64,000 bases of DNA from positions 62,001-126,000 of the forward strand of contig NBBL01000003.1 of the NCBI GenBank assembly GCA_002892395.1, in the 5' to 3' direction. A program made the translations under genes and the position numbers. The notes beneath the pieces were generated by a model, which was not told the DNA's origin, searched no databases, and worked only from the letters and a program-made list of their open reading frames with translations. Within the stretch, counting starts at the first letter, position 1. Each line of letters begins with the position of its first letter. The DNA comes from Lachnospiraceae bacterium (GTDB taxonomy: Bacteria > Bacillota > Clostridia > Lachnospirales > Lachnospiraceae). Below are positions 54,974-62,304 of the stretch, in pieces.

Positions 54974-55375
54974 CTATCTTGGATAAACTGAAACAATAAA
55001 TCCATTTGTTCCAAGTGCACATAGTACATAATGCTTACCACCAAAGTCATATATTCTGGTAATTTTTTTACCTTTTTTAACATTAGAAACTATTTTTCCT
55101 TGTTCTATAACATTCTTTATAAATGAAGGTATGGAGTTTTTATTCACTCCAAATGCAGATTTTAAATTTTCAGAATGACCTTCTTCAATGTGTATTAATC
55201 CTGCTACTTTATTTCCTCTTTCAAGCCATAAAAGCTCGCCATTTTTTTGTTTGGCAATCATTACAACGTCTTGTTCAGTAAATTTAACACCACTTCGTCT
55301 AAGTTCAACCATTAAATGCTCTGGCTTTAATGATCCTTTAGTATTTTTAAACCCACCAAAATTTCCACTACCCAT
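54974..55375 (-). CDS. Small nuclease-toxin-like protein (BECR-fold type pattern)
   Basis: A 133-residue protein opening MGSGNFGGFKNTKGSLKPEH and ending IYDFGGKHYVLCALGTNGFIVSVYPR. The second half, with GLIHIEEGH (His62, His67), FIKNVIEQGKI and the closing strand pair, looks like C-terminal RNase domains of polymorphic toxins of the barnase-EndoU-colicin-RelE group. That call is by pattern only. The ATG overlaps the DUF4417 stop (TAATG). No secretion domain is attached, so it is either used inside the cell or is a detached toxin cartridge. Confidence 0.5.
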   Translation of the reverse strand: MGSGNFGGFKNTKGSLKPEHLMVELRRSGVKFTEQDVVMIAKQKNGELLWLERGNKVAGLIHIEEGHSENLKSAFGVNKNSIPSFIKNVIEQGKIVSNVKKGKKITRIYDFGGKHYVLCALGTNGFIVSVYPR

Positions 55376-56043
55376 TAATGAACCTCTCTTTTATGAATTT
55401 TAGAAATTTTGCTTTCATAAGAAAGTATTTCTATTCCTTGTGATTTATATTGCTCAAATATATCGTCTGGGGTAGTTCCATATATTATTAAAGTTTTAGG
55501 AGTTAATTTTCTAATTACATAATCTAATCCTTTTTTAAATATCTCTTTTTCTCTTTTTATCTTCATTAAGCCATGTGTACTAAGTGCAATTGTTGAATTT
55601 TTTTCTACTCCTACACAAGATACATCATAAGTTCTTTCATCTGAAAATCTAACATTTGGTACAACTTTTACCCCATTAGATTGCATAAAATAACCTAAGG
55701 CTCTACTCCTAAATACATTCCATATTTGCATAGATAGTGGCATATCACGATATAGACTGTAATCTGGTGTGATTATGCCTCCATATTTTGATAAAATATT
55801 TAAATATTTCCTAGGATTATTCCAAAAGGAATTTATTTTATAATCATCTTCATAAAAACAAATCCAATCTTCTTTATTTGGATTTCTGTTTCTATCAGAA
55901 TATAAAACTAATTTTTTGGGATTTACATTATTAATTTCCCTTAGGACAGGTATTTCATAATCTCCATCAAAACATGCATCTTCGACTAAAAAAGATTTAT
56001 AAACATCTTTACACGATTTTCGATTTTTTTCAATTTTCGCCAT
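55375..56043 (-). CDS. DUF4417 domain-containing protein
   Basis: A 222-residue protein with the DUF4417 core: GGIITPDYSLYRDMPLSMQIWN, RALGYFMQSNGVKVVPNVRF, DERTYDVSC and NSTIALSTHG, ending LIIYGTTPDDIFEQY..GIEILSYES-like. The family is common on phages and mobile elements and its function is unknown. ATG 56043 follows AAAGGAT; upstream codons in frame cover a hairpin and are unlikely to be used. Confidence 0.82.
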   Translation of the reverse strand: MAKIEKNRKSCKDVYKSFLVEDACFDGDYEIPVLREINNVNPKKLVLYSDRNRNPNKEDWICFYEDDYKINSFWNNPRKYLNILSKYGGIITPDYSLYRDMPLSMQIWNVFRSRALGYFMQSNGVKVVPNVRFSDERTYDVSCVGVEKNSTIALSTHGLMKIKREKEIFKKGLDYVIRKLTPKTLIIYGTTPDDIFEQYKSQGIEILSYESKISKIHKREVH

Positions 56044-56098
56044 AATTATCCTTTCATATAAATTAAAGTTAAACTTCTTCCATTTACTAAAAGGCAAA

Positions 56099-56140
56099 AA
56101 TATGGTATCATAATCTTACCAAGGAATATGAGACCATATT
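56099..56140 (-). terminator. Hairpin with T-tract before the DUF4417 gene
   Basis: Arms 56099-56111 and 56128-56140 pair over 13 bases with one mismatch; on the minus strand TTTTTG follows. It can terminate or attenuate transcription coming from immA into the DUF4417 operon. Confidence 0.55.
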
Positions 56141-56145
56141 CTGCC

Positions 56146-56190
56146 AATCATCTATTACTACGCCAATAGTTTAATAGATGATTTTTTTAC
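56146..56190 (+). terminator. Second hairpin in the immA-DUF4417 gap
   Basis: Exact 12-bp arms AATCATCTATTA (56146-56157) and TAATAGATGATT (56172-56183) are followed on the plus strand by TTTTTTT. On the minus strand the hairpin includes most of a 12-codon open frame. Confidence 0.55.
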
Positions 56191-56196
56191 ATTCAT
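56158..56196 (-). CDS. Possible 12-codon leader peptide
   Basis: ATG (56196) to TAG (56158) reads MNVKKSSIKLLA. A near-perfect ribosome site, AAAGGGGGTGAT, precedes it at four bases, 19 bp after the immA stop. Its coding sequence overlaps the hairpin at 56146-56183. The strength of the ribosome site for so short a frame is the reason to list it. Confidence 0.35.
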   Translation of the reverse strand: MNVKKSSIKLLA

Positions 56197-56214
56197 AAAA
56201 TCACCCCCTTTGAA

Positions 56215-56781
56215 TCAAATTGCATCTTTAAATAATCCTATTAAGCTCATTTCATATTCTTTCAATATAGAACCACCATACTTTAGCCACTTTCTATAGT
56301 AAGTATAAGCATAATATCCTGCTTGGATGGAAACATCAAAAATTTCTGAAATCTTATTAGGACTATTTATATTTAATTTATAAACTAAAACAGGTGGGAC
56401 CAGTGCATATTTTGCAAAAAAATTTACTTCAGCTTCTGCAAGTTCGCTTTCCTCAGTGTGATCTAATACAATATGACCTATCTCATGTAAAATTGTATTA
56501 TTTATTCGACCATAATTCATAGTGTCATCATAATAAATGTAAAATTCTCCTTCGGTCTTTTCTACAAAGAATCCATCTTTACTTCTTTTCTTCATTAATT
56601 TTTGAGTTTTTTCATTATAAGATGAGTATGGAATTATCTTTATTCCCATTTTTGAAGCCAATTCAAATCCATTTATAGGAATACATTTAACATCATATTT
56701 TATAAAAAGTTCTACTACTATTTTCTTAATTTCTTCATATCTATTATTTGATAATCTAAATCCCAATTTATTCCTCCCCAA
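56215..56781 (-). CDS. ImmA/IrrE family metallopeptidase
   Basis: A 188-residue protein with the zinc-peptidase motif HEIGH (residues 99-103) and a downstream Glu ligand region AEAEVNFFAKY. In ICE and phage systems ImmA-type proteases cleave the neighbouring ImmR-type repressor to induce the element. Here it overlaps the repressor gene by 14 bp, the usual pairing. AT-rich codon use matches the rest of the insert. Confidence 0.88.
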   Translation of the reverse strand: MGRNKLGFRLSNNRYEEIKKIVVELFIKYDVKCIPINGFELASKMGIKIIPYSSYNEKTQKLMKKRSKDGFFVEKTEGEFYIYYDDTMNYGRINNTILHEIGHIVLDHTEESELAEAEVNFFAKYALVPPVLVYKLNINSPNKISEIFDVSIQAGYYAYTYYRKWLKYGGSILKEYEMSLIGLFKDAI

Positions 56782-57082
56782 ATAAGGCGTTAATTAGTTC
56801 TCTTTTTTCTTCTGCAGTCATATTATCAGCATTTCTTGCTATCATTCTTTTGATACGTGGTTGACTAAAATTATCATCTTCTTCTATACCTAATAAGTAA
56901 TCTGAAGTTGTCCTAAGTGCTGTGGCTAGGTTGGCAATCACATTAGCTTTTGGCTCTCTTTCACCAGAAATATATCTTGATACAACAGATTCAGAAATAT
57001 TTATTCTGTCAGCTAATTCTTTTTGTGATATACCATTCTTTTTTAACAAATAGCTTATCCTATTTCCTATCTCCTTTTTCAT
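56768..57082 (-). CDS. Helix-turn-helix repressor (XRE family, ImmR-like)
   Basis: A 104-residue protein with an N-terminal HTH (GISQKELADRINISESVVSRYISG, residues about 18-41) and TSDYLLGI, then a short C-terminal region with RMIARNADNMTAEEKRELINALFG. Such proteins repress the element operon until cleaved by the ImmA-type protease. AGGAGGT precedes the start. Its promoter overlaps two inverted repeats, likely autoregulation. Confidence 0.88.
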   Translation of the reverse strand: MKKEIGNRISYLLKKNGISQKELADRINISESVVSRYISGEREPKANVIANLATALRTTSDYLLGIEEDDNFSQPRIKRMIARNADNMTAEEKRELINALFGEE

Positions 57083-57120
57083 ATTGACCTCCTAAAAACA
57101 ATTTTTTGCTTTCAATAATA

Positions 57121-57162
57121 ATTATATCACTAACTTGCCAGAATAGCAAGTCATATTGACTT
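57121..57162 (-). promoter_or_regulatory. Promoter and overlapping operators of the repressor gene
   Basis: On the minus strand TTGCTA (57149-57144), a 17-bp spacer and TATAAT (57126-57121). Two inverted repeats share bases with the -35: ACTTGC/GCAAGT (57133-57138, 57146-57151) and AAGTCA/TGACTT (57148-57153, 57157-57162). Probably bound by the adjacent HTH protein. Confidence 0.6.
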
Positions 57163-57210
57163 ATTATTTTGTATATCTTATAAACACATCTTTTTAACAT
57201 ATTTAATTTC

Positions 57211-57240
57211 AAAAAAAGACCGCAGCTTTTAACTACGATC
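57211..57240 (-). terminator. Terminator upstream of the repressor promoter
   Basis: On the minus strand an 8-bp stem with two G-U pairs (57240-57233 with 57225-57218) is followed by TTTTTTT (57217-57211). It insulates the insert genes from transcription entering from the surface protein gene. Between it and the right junction (57241-57379) only frames of 14 and 24 codons are seen. Confidence 0.65.
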
Positions 57241-57378
57241 TTATTTTTGTCCTCATGTAAACCACTTGGAACTATTATTTAATTTATTCTTATTTGCTTC
57301 CAGTACCATTTGAGTACCAGTAGCCATTTTTCATTCTCTATATAGCTTGGAATTAAGGCATTTTAGAAAATTTTGCTA

Positions 57379-57849
57379 CTATTCCCATTCGACAGAAAAG
57401 CTTTTGAGCGCCCATGCAGCCCGGTCAAAGAACGGCGCCTCGGGATGCATCACACCGTAGTTATAATATGCAGTGTGCTGGTTTTGGACGTCACTGAACT
57501 CATCTCTGTCAAGTTCAAAGCTGAAGGTATAGTTTGCATGATCGCTGAGCGCTCCCTGGTATTGCACATTGCTCTCAGGTTGTCTGCCTTCCCTCGCCTG
57601 ACTCAACATAACATTGCTGTCCGTCGCTTTTTGACCTGTCGGATCACCGTTGCTTTCCGTCGCCAACGGGATATCGTCCCAAACGAAACCCTCTGCCTCA
57701 AAGGACTCTGCTTCGCTGCGCCCGGCATTACTTTTCGTAGCGGCGGCACGTACCCTTTGGGAGACCCGATTCGCAAATACGGTTACATCAGACAAAAACA
57801 GAAGCCCCACCAAAAAAGTGATGCAGCTGCTGCAGCGATTTTTGTGCAT
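57379..57849 (-). pseudogene. Surface protein, N-terminal fragment with signal peptide
   Basis: The 156 codons begin MHKNRCSSCITFLVGLLFLS, a signal peptide, followed by a Ser/Glu-rich region and a folded part (NYTFSFELDRDEFSDVQNQH, AYYNYGVMHPEAP) that stops at a TAG immediately inside the insert after KSFSVEWE. The next fragment resumes YELHIKDSG beyond the insert, so these are halves of one protein of about 930 residues. A promoter lies about 66 bp upstream. Confidence 0.8.
57380..57384. repeat. Right GAATA direct copy at the insert boundary
   Basis: TATTC on the plus strand, partner of 54078-54082. The codons for Trp-Glu of the N-terminal fragment run into it. Confidence 0.55.
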
Positions 57850-57914
57850 TTTTCATAAAATTTCCCTGCCATTCCCGGACTTTTTCGTTTTATTAACATA
57901 TTGTTTTATCTTTC

Positions 57915-57944
57915 ATTTTACCCCTTTCTCCACAAAATATGCAA
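57915..57944 (-). promoter_or_regulatory. Promoter of the surface protein gene
   Basis: On the minus strand TTGCAT (57944-57939), an 18-bp spacer and TAAAAT (57920-57915), about 66 bp before the signal-peptide start. Confidence 0.5.
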
Positions 57945-58007
57945 CCCTTCTTTTCGGAGAAGACCGCTCCATGGGATCGCTGATTGGTGGCAGTGCGCCC
58001 GTTTTCG

Positions 58008-58092
58008 CTTCTCAGCCACCTCTCTTTTAAGGTTCCTGAAAAACCGGCAGCCCACCGTTGCCCCGGAAACAATTCTGAACCACATCTCTTAA
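58008..58092 (+). pseudogene. Fragment of a second AAA/DUF4143 ATPase gene
   Basis: About 77 bp match 58898-58975 of the intact ATPase gene with only a handful of substitutions (SATSL.RFLKN.Q.TVAPETILN.I), then a stop. It is a remnant of a diverged copy, left upstream of the intact gene. The remainder of 57850-58209 holds two promoters and no other gene. Confidence 0.75.
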
Positions 58093-58097
58093 TTCTC

Positions 58098-58127
58098 TTG
58101 TTAAATTTAAATTCTATCAGATATAAC
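58098..58127 (+). promoter_or_regulatory. Promoter of the AAA/DUF4143 ATPase gene
   Basis: TTGTTA (58098-58103), an 18-bp spacer and TATAAC (58122-58127). Just downstream ATTTACA and TGTAAAT form separated inverted arms (near 58134-58170). Confidence 0.5.
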
Positions 58128-58209
58128 TTATGAATTTACAATATCTCCATTGAGATTCATCTGTAAATGTGATACGCTATGCTCAGCCACAAAAAGGGGG
58201 CAAAGACTT

Positions 58210-59424
58210 ATGATCAAACGCGAACTGTATATGAGCTGCATCCGCCCATTCATCGGAACGGAGCTGATCAAAGTCATGACCGGTATCCGCCGCTGCGGGA
58301 AATCAGTCATGCTGGAGCTGATCAAGCAAGAGCTCAGGGAGTGCGGTGTCAATCCGACACAGTTTATCTCCATCAATTTTGAGGATATGAGCTATTCCCA
58401 TCTGCAAACCGCTCAAGCACTGCACGACGAAATCACCAAACGCGCCAAGGAAATCGGCGGCAAGGTCTACCTCTTTTTCGATGAGATCCAAGAGGTCAAG
58501 GACTGGGAGAAGTGTATCAACTCTCTCCGTGTTTCGCTGGATTGTGACATCTACATCACCGGCTCCAATGCAAGGTTGCTGTCCGGTGAGCTTGCAACTT
58601 ATTTAGGCGGTCGGTATGTAGAATTTGTGATCTATCCGTTCTCATTTGGGGAGTTCATGGAGCTTTACCGTTCGATTGCGCCCGATGCGTCCATTCAGCA
58701 GTGTTTCCAAAAGTACCTGCTTGCCGGAGGAATGCCCTACCTGGCAAACCTCCGCTATGCGGATGCTCCATCTAAGCAATATCTTCATGATCTCTTCAAC
58801 TCTGTCCAACTCAAGGATATCGTGAAGCGGAATAAAATCCGGGATGTTGATTTGCTGGAACGGATCATTGCTTATGTGATCGCCAATGTGGGTATGACCT
58901 TCTCAGCCACCTCTCTTTCCAGGTTCCTGAAAAACCAGCAGCGCACCGTTGCCCCGGAAACAATTCTGAACTACATCAGATACTGCTGCCAGGCATACCT
59001 GTTCTATCAGGTGAAGCGGGAAGATTTGCAGGGCAAACAGATCCTTGCGTCTAATGAGAAGTACTATATTGCCGATCATGGTATCCGTGAGGCTGTTTTC
59101 GGCGGCAATATGCGGGACATCAATCTCATTTTGGAAAACATCGTCTATCTGGAGCTGCTGCGCCGGGGCTATGAAGTGACCGTTGGCAGAATGGGCAATA
59201 GGGAAATTGATTTTGTATGCGATAAGCGCGGCGAAAAGCTGTACGTTCAGGTCACTTACCTGCTGGCTTCGGAAGAAACGGTCAGCCGTGAGTTTGGCGC
59301 GTATGATAACATTCGAGACAACTTTCCGAAGTATGTTGTTTCTCTCGATGAGTTTGACATGAGCCGGAATGGAATCAAGCACCGGAATATCCGCGACTTC
59401 CTCTTAGCAGAGGAATGGAACTGA
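58210..59424 (+). CDS. AAA ATPase with DUF4143 domain
   Basis: A 404-residue protein with an N-terminal AAA_14 domain (Walker A GIRRCGKS, Walker B VYLFFDEIQEV, sensor YITGSNARLL) and a C-terminal DUF4143 region (YLFYQVKREDLQGKQIL, YIADHGIREAVFG) ending in a nuclease-like piece (GNREIDFVCDKRGEKLYVQV) with a possible PD-(D/E)XK core. These genes are widespread, often in several copies, and their role is unknown. ATG 58210 follows GGGGGC; the frame extends to 58150 without support. The neighbouring remnant shows the family has been duplicated here. Confidence 0.88.
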   Translation: MIKRELYMSCIRPFIGTELIKVMTGIRRCGKSVMLELIKQELRECGVNPTQFISINFEDMSYSHLQTAQALHDEITKRAKEIGGKVYLFFDEIQEVKDWEKCINSLRVSLDCDIYITGSNARLLSGELATYLGGRYVEFVIYPFSFGEFMELYRSIAPDASIQQCFQKYLLAGGMPYLANLRYADAPSKQYLHDLFNSVQLKDIVKRNKIRDVDLLERIIAYVIANVGMTFSATSLSRFLKNQQRTVAPETILNYIRYCCQAYLFYQVKREDLQGKQILASNEKYYIADHGIREAVFGGNMRDINLILENIVYLELLRRGYEVTVGRMGNREIDFVCDKRGEKLYVQVTYLLASEETVSREFGAYDNIRDNFPKYVVSLDEFDMSRNGIKHRNIRDFLLAEEWN

Positions 59425-59449
59425 AACAGGATCCCGGCAGAAGTTGGAC

Positions 59450-59478
59450 TTGAGAAGAAAGCCATTCTATGCTATAGC
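59450..59478 (+). promoter_or_regulatory. Promoter of ychF
   Basis: TTGAGA (59450-59455), a 17-bp spacer and TATAGC (59473-59478) with TGC before the -10, about 36 bp before the start. Confidence 0.55.
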
Positions 59479-59513
59479 TTATGTGTAGCAAAATCAAAGG
59501 AGAATGAGTCCAG

Positions 59514-60611
59514 ATGAAATTAGGTATCGTCGGCCTGCCCAACGTAGGCAAAAGCACACTGTTTAACTCCCTGACCAAGGCGGGCGCTGCGGCGGCAAAT
59601 TATCCGTTTTGTACCATCGACCCGAATATCGGCGTTGTTGCAGTTCCCGATTCCCGCCTGAACGTGCTGGGAGAACTCAATCACTCAAAAAAGGTGACAC
59701 CTGCAGTCATTGAATTCGTAGATATCGCCGGTCTCGTGCGCGGCGCCAGCAAAGGAGAGGGCCTCGGAAACCAGTTTCTCGCCAACATTCGCGAGTGCGA
59801 TGCCATCGTCCATGTCGTCCGCTGCTTTGAGGATGAAAATGTCATCCATGTGGATGGCTCTGTCTCCCCGGTTCGAGACATCGAAACCATTGATCTGGAG
59901 CTGATTTTTGCAGACCTGGAAGTGCTGGAGCGCCGCATTGCAAAAACTTCGCGCTCCGCCATGAACGACAAGTCCCTGAAAAAGGAACTCGTGATTTTGC
60001 AGGAGCTGAAGGCGCTTCTGGAAGCCGGGAAGCCGGCAAGCTCCTACGAAAACGACGATCCGGACAGCATGGAATTTGTCCATTCCCTCTGCCTTCTCAC
60101 CGAGAAGCCGGTCATCTTCGCAGCCAATGTGAAGGAGGAGGATTTGGCGGATGACGCCGTCTCAAACCAGCATGTCCGGGCGGTTCGAAGCTATGCCGAA
60201 AAAACAGGCAGCAAGGTTTTTGTGGTGTGTGCGCAAATTGAGGAGGAAATATCGGAGCTGGACGACGCCGAAAAAGCGGACTATCTGGAGGCGCTGGGAA
60301 TCACCGAATCCGGACTCGATAAGCTCATCGCCGCCAGCTATGATCTCCTGGGGCTTCTGAGCTTTCTGACCACCGGGGAGGACGAGACCCGCGCCTGGAC
60401 CATCCGAAGGGGCGCCAAGGCGCCTCAGGCCGCCGGAAAGATTCACACCGATTTTGAGCGCGGTTTCATCCGGGCAGAGGTGATCCGCTACCAGGATCTG
60501 GTGGCTTGCGGCTCTGCAAATGCCGCCAAAGAAAAGGGGCTCATGCGGCTTGAAGGAAAGGACTACGTGGTGCAGGACGGCGATGTGATTCTGTTCCGCT
60601 TTAACGTGTAA
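59514..60611 (+). CDS. ychF: Obg-family ATPase YchF
   Basis: A 365-residue P-loop protein opening [18 protein letters not shown], with [23 protein letters not shown], a coiled-coil insertion and a C-terminal TGS domain ([35 protein letters not shown]). YchF/OLA1 binds ATP rather than GTP and associates with ribosomes and the oxidative stress response. Length is normal. Its 3' end overlaps the convergent BrkB gene by 11 bp. Confidence 0.97.
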   Translation: MKLGIVGLPNVGKSTLFNSLTKAGAAAANYPFCTIDPNIGVVAVPDSRLNVLGELNHSKKVTPAVIEFVDIAGLVRGASKGEGLGNQFLANIRECDAIVHVVRCFEDENVIHVDGSVSPVRDIETIDLELIFADLEVLERRIAKTSRSAMNDKSLKKELVILQELKALLEAGKPASSYENDDPDSMEFVHSLCLLTEKPVIFAANVKEEDLADDAVSNQHVRAVRSYAEKTGSKVFVVCAQIEEEISELDDAEKADYLEALGITESGLDKLIAASYDLLGLLSFLTTGEDETRAWTIRRGAKAPQAAGKIHTDFERGFIRAEVIRYQDLVACGSANAAKEKGLMRLEGKDYVVQDGDVILFRFNV

Positions 60612-61485
60612 TCCTATCTCCGCTTCCCGGCGGCGTTTCCCTGCTCCCTTCCCTCTCCTCCTTCTCCTCCTGCAAAGTTGTGTTGATGGAGACCCCAAGG
60701 AACATGATGCTGAACAGGATGCGCAGCCACATGATCGCGAGAAACATGGATGCCAGGGAGCCGTAAATCCGGGATGCCCGAAAGAAATGGGTGATGAAAA
60801 AGGAAAACAGGGATGAGAAAATCCCCCATAGCACTGCAGTAAACAGCGCCCCCGGAATGTGCTCCTTCACGCTTCGTTTTCCGCCCGGAAGATAGCGGAA
60901 GGTCAGTAGAATCACCAAAAATGCTGCCAGCAGCGAGGCGATTCCACTGGCCCGAAGCCACCCGCTCAGCATCCCCGTCAGAGAGCCGAGGCCGAAGCAG
61001 GCGGCGGCCTTTTTCACCAGTTCCGAGAAAGAGCCGCCCAGCAGACTGAAGAGAAAAAGTGCCGGGATCATAATAATAAACAACAGTGTGTACAGCAACG
61101 CCAGCGGCTTGTCCCAGGGGGAACTCTCCGCATTCCTCGTAATTTTTTTCAGCCCCCTCTGAATGGCAGACACTCCGTTGCTTGCGGACCAAAGCGTCGT
61201 GAGCGCCGTGACGGAGGCCAGCAACGAGGAGGACTGGGACTTCAGGTTATCCACAATGTCGAGAAAAAGCCCCCTCAATGCCTCCAAATCCGGAAGAAAC
61301 CGAAAAACAGCATTGATGAAATCCTCCGTGGAATATCCGGGAATCAAATTGAGTACGGCGAGAATCAGCATGATCGTCGGAAAAAGCGAGATCAGAAAAT
61401 ACAAGGTGGCATACCCTGCATAAACCGACATGTCATTTTCCTCGTAACGCTGCAGCATCCTTCTGAACCATGCGCGTCTGTTCAT
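60601..61485 (-). CDS. YihY/BrkB family inner membrane protein
   Basis: A 294-residue protein with about six membrane helices and family signatures MSVYAGYATLYFLISLFPTIML at the start, LTTLWSASNGVSAIQRGL, YRYLPGGKRSVKEHIPGALF-like in the middle and GSLASMFLAIMWLRI near the end. Originally named RNase BN in error; the function is unknown. The stop overlaps the ychF stop by 11 bp. Confidence 0.9.
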   Translation of the reverse strand: MNRRAWFRRMLQRYEENDMSVYAGYATLYFLISLFPTIMLILAVLNLIPGYSTEDFINAVFRFLPDLEALRGLFLDIVDNLKSQSSSLLASVTALTTLWSASNGVSAIQRGLKKITRNAESSPWDKPLALLYTLLFIIMIPALFLFSLLGGSFSELVKKAAACFGLGSLTGMLSGWLRASGIASLLAAFLVILLTFRYLPGGKRSVKEHIPGALFTAVLWGIFSSLFSFFITHFFRASRIYGSLASMFLAIMWLRILFSIMFLGVSINTTLQEEKEEREGSRETPPGSGDRITR

Positions 61486-61502
61486 TCGTTCCTGTCCGCC
61501 CT

Positions 61503-61660
61503 TCCTTCCGGTTCTATACTCCCGGTTCCTGCGCTCCCGGTTCCTGCCCTTCCCGGTTCTGCCCTTCCGGTTCTGCCCTTCCGGTTCTGCCCTTCCGGTT
61601 CTGCCCTTCCGGTTCTGCCCTTCCGGTTCCGCGCTCCCAGTTCGGTGCTTCCCGGTTCTG
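61503..61660. repeat. 14/15-bp tandem repeat upstream of the BrkB gene
   Basis: At least eight units close to GCCCTTCCGGTTCT. Four from 61561 are exact 14-mers (61561-61574, 61575-61588, 61589-61602, 61603-61616); outer ones are 14-15 bp with changes. The units lie in the leader/promoter zone of the BrkB gene. Confidence 0.85.
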
Positions 61661-61696
61661 CTCCTTCGAATTCCACAGAGACCACAGAAATCTTCT

Positions 61697-61745
61697 CAAA
61701 AAGCAGCAGACTGCCTGTCTCCTCCGTACAGGCAGCCTGCTGCTT
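61697..61745 (-). terminator. Terminator of the DUF1292 gene
   Basis: Arms AAGCAGCAG-CTGCCTGT and ACAGGCAG-CTGCTGCTT pair almost perfectly (one mismatch) and on the minus strand end in TTTTT. The rest of the 395-bp gap 61486-61880 is the tandem repeat and unassigned sequence. Confidence 0.8.
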
Positions 61746-61880
61746 CCATTCTTCGTTCCTGTCCTTTGCTTCCTGCCGGGCAACCCGTCACAGAGACGTT
61801 GCCTCTCGCCCCGTTTCTGCTTTCAGTGTCCTCCGGCCGCCTGCCTCTGTTTATCCGCGTTCCGCTTTTATCTCCGGATC

Positions 61881-62216
61881 CTACTCTGCGTCTCCGTCAA
61901 AGAGCTCATCGAACTCCTGTTCATCCAGAATTTCATCAAATGCATCGGAGACGATCTCATATTCCTCATCGGTTTCGATGTTGGAGAGATCCGGATCCCC
62001 GTCCTCCGTCTCGTTGTAGCGGTAAAGGTAGACTTCTCCCTCCTCCTCTTCTCCGCTCTCCGGCATCAGGGCAATGTACTCCTGATCCTCAGGCCCTGCA
62101 GGGAAAATCGTCAGCACCACGCATTCCAGCTCTCTTCCGTCATCCAGGGTGAGCGTCACCGTGGTGTCTCCGCCTTCGAACAGTCCCTCTTTTTTGTTTT
62201 CCCGTTCCTCGCTCAT
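61881..62216 (-). CDS. DUF1292 domain-containing protein
   Basis: A 111-residue, very acidic protein with the DUF1292 core TVTLTLDDGRELECVVLTIF, EYIALMPE and EVYLYRYNE, and a Glu/Asp-rich tail (DAFDEILDEQEFDELFDG). It is a small cytoplasmic family of Firmicutes with unknown function, usually near yrrK/ruvX-type genes, which are absent here. ATG 62216 is chosen because AAGGAG directly abuts the earlier ATG 62222. Confidence 0.88.
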   Translation of the reverse strand: MSEERENKKEGLFEGGDTTVTLTLDDGRELECVVLTIFPAGPEDQEYIALMPESGEEEEGEVYLYRYNETEDGDPDLSNIETDEEYEIVSDAFDEILDEQEFDELFDGDAE

Positions 62217-62266
62217 AGTCATCTCCTTATGCTGTTTTTTCTTGCAGCTTTCTCGATTCCAGCTCT

Positions 62267-62296
62267 ATATTAATCGTATCTTTTGTGTTTTTGCAA
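62267..62296 (-). promoter_or_regulatory. Promoter of the DUF1292 gene
   Basis: On the minus strand TTGCAA (62296-62291), an 18-bp spacer and TAATAT (62272-62267), about 50 bp before the start. Confidence 0.5.
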
Positions 62297-62304
62297 GAAG
62301 AACT

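Larger units (their letters stand above)
54083..57384. mobile_element. AT-rich 3.3-kb insert splitting the surface protein gene
   Basis: The segment is visibly AT-rich (roughly 30% GC by eye) between GC-rich flanks and uses AT-rich codons. It lies between two halves of one surface protein gene, with the 5-bp sequence GAATA at each junction. Deleting it with one copy joins codons gaa-tgg-gaa to tat-gaa-ttg (EWE-YEL) in frame. Content: repressor plus ImmA-type protease, DUF4417, a toxin-like protein and two small proteins. No recombinase or terminal inverted repeats are seen, so mechanism and autonomy are unknown. Confidence 0.75.

Noticed and set aside
57241-57379. Integrase 3' end at the right side of the insert
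   Set aside because: Only frames of 14 and 24 codons precede the terminator; neither has a recognisable recombinase motif.
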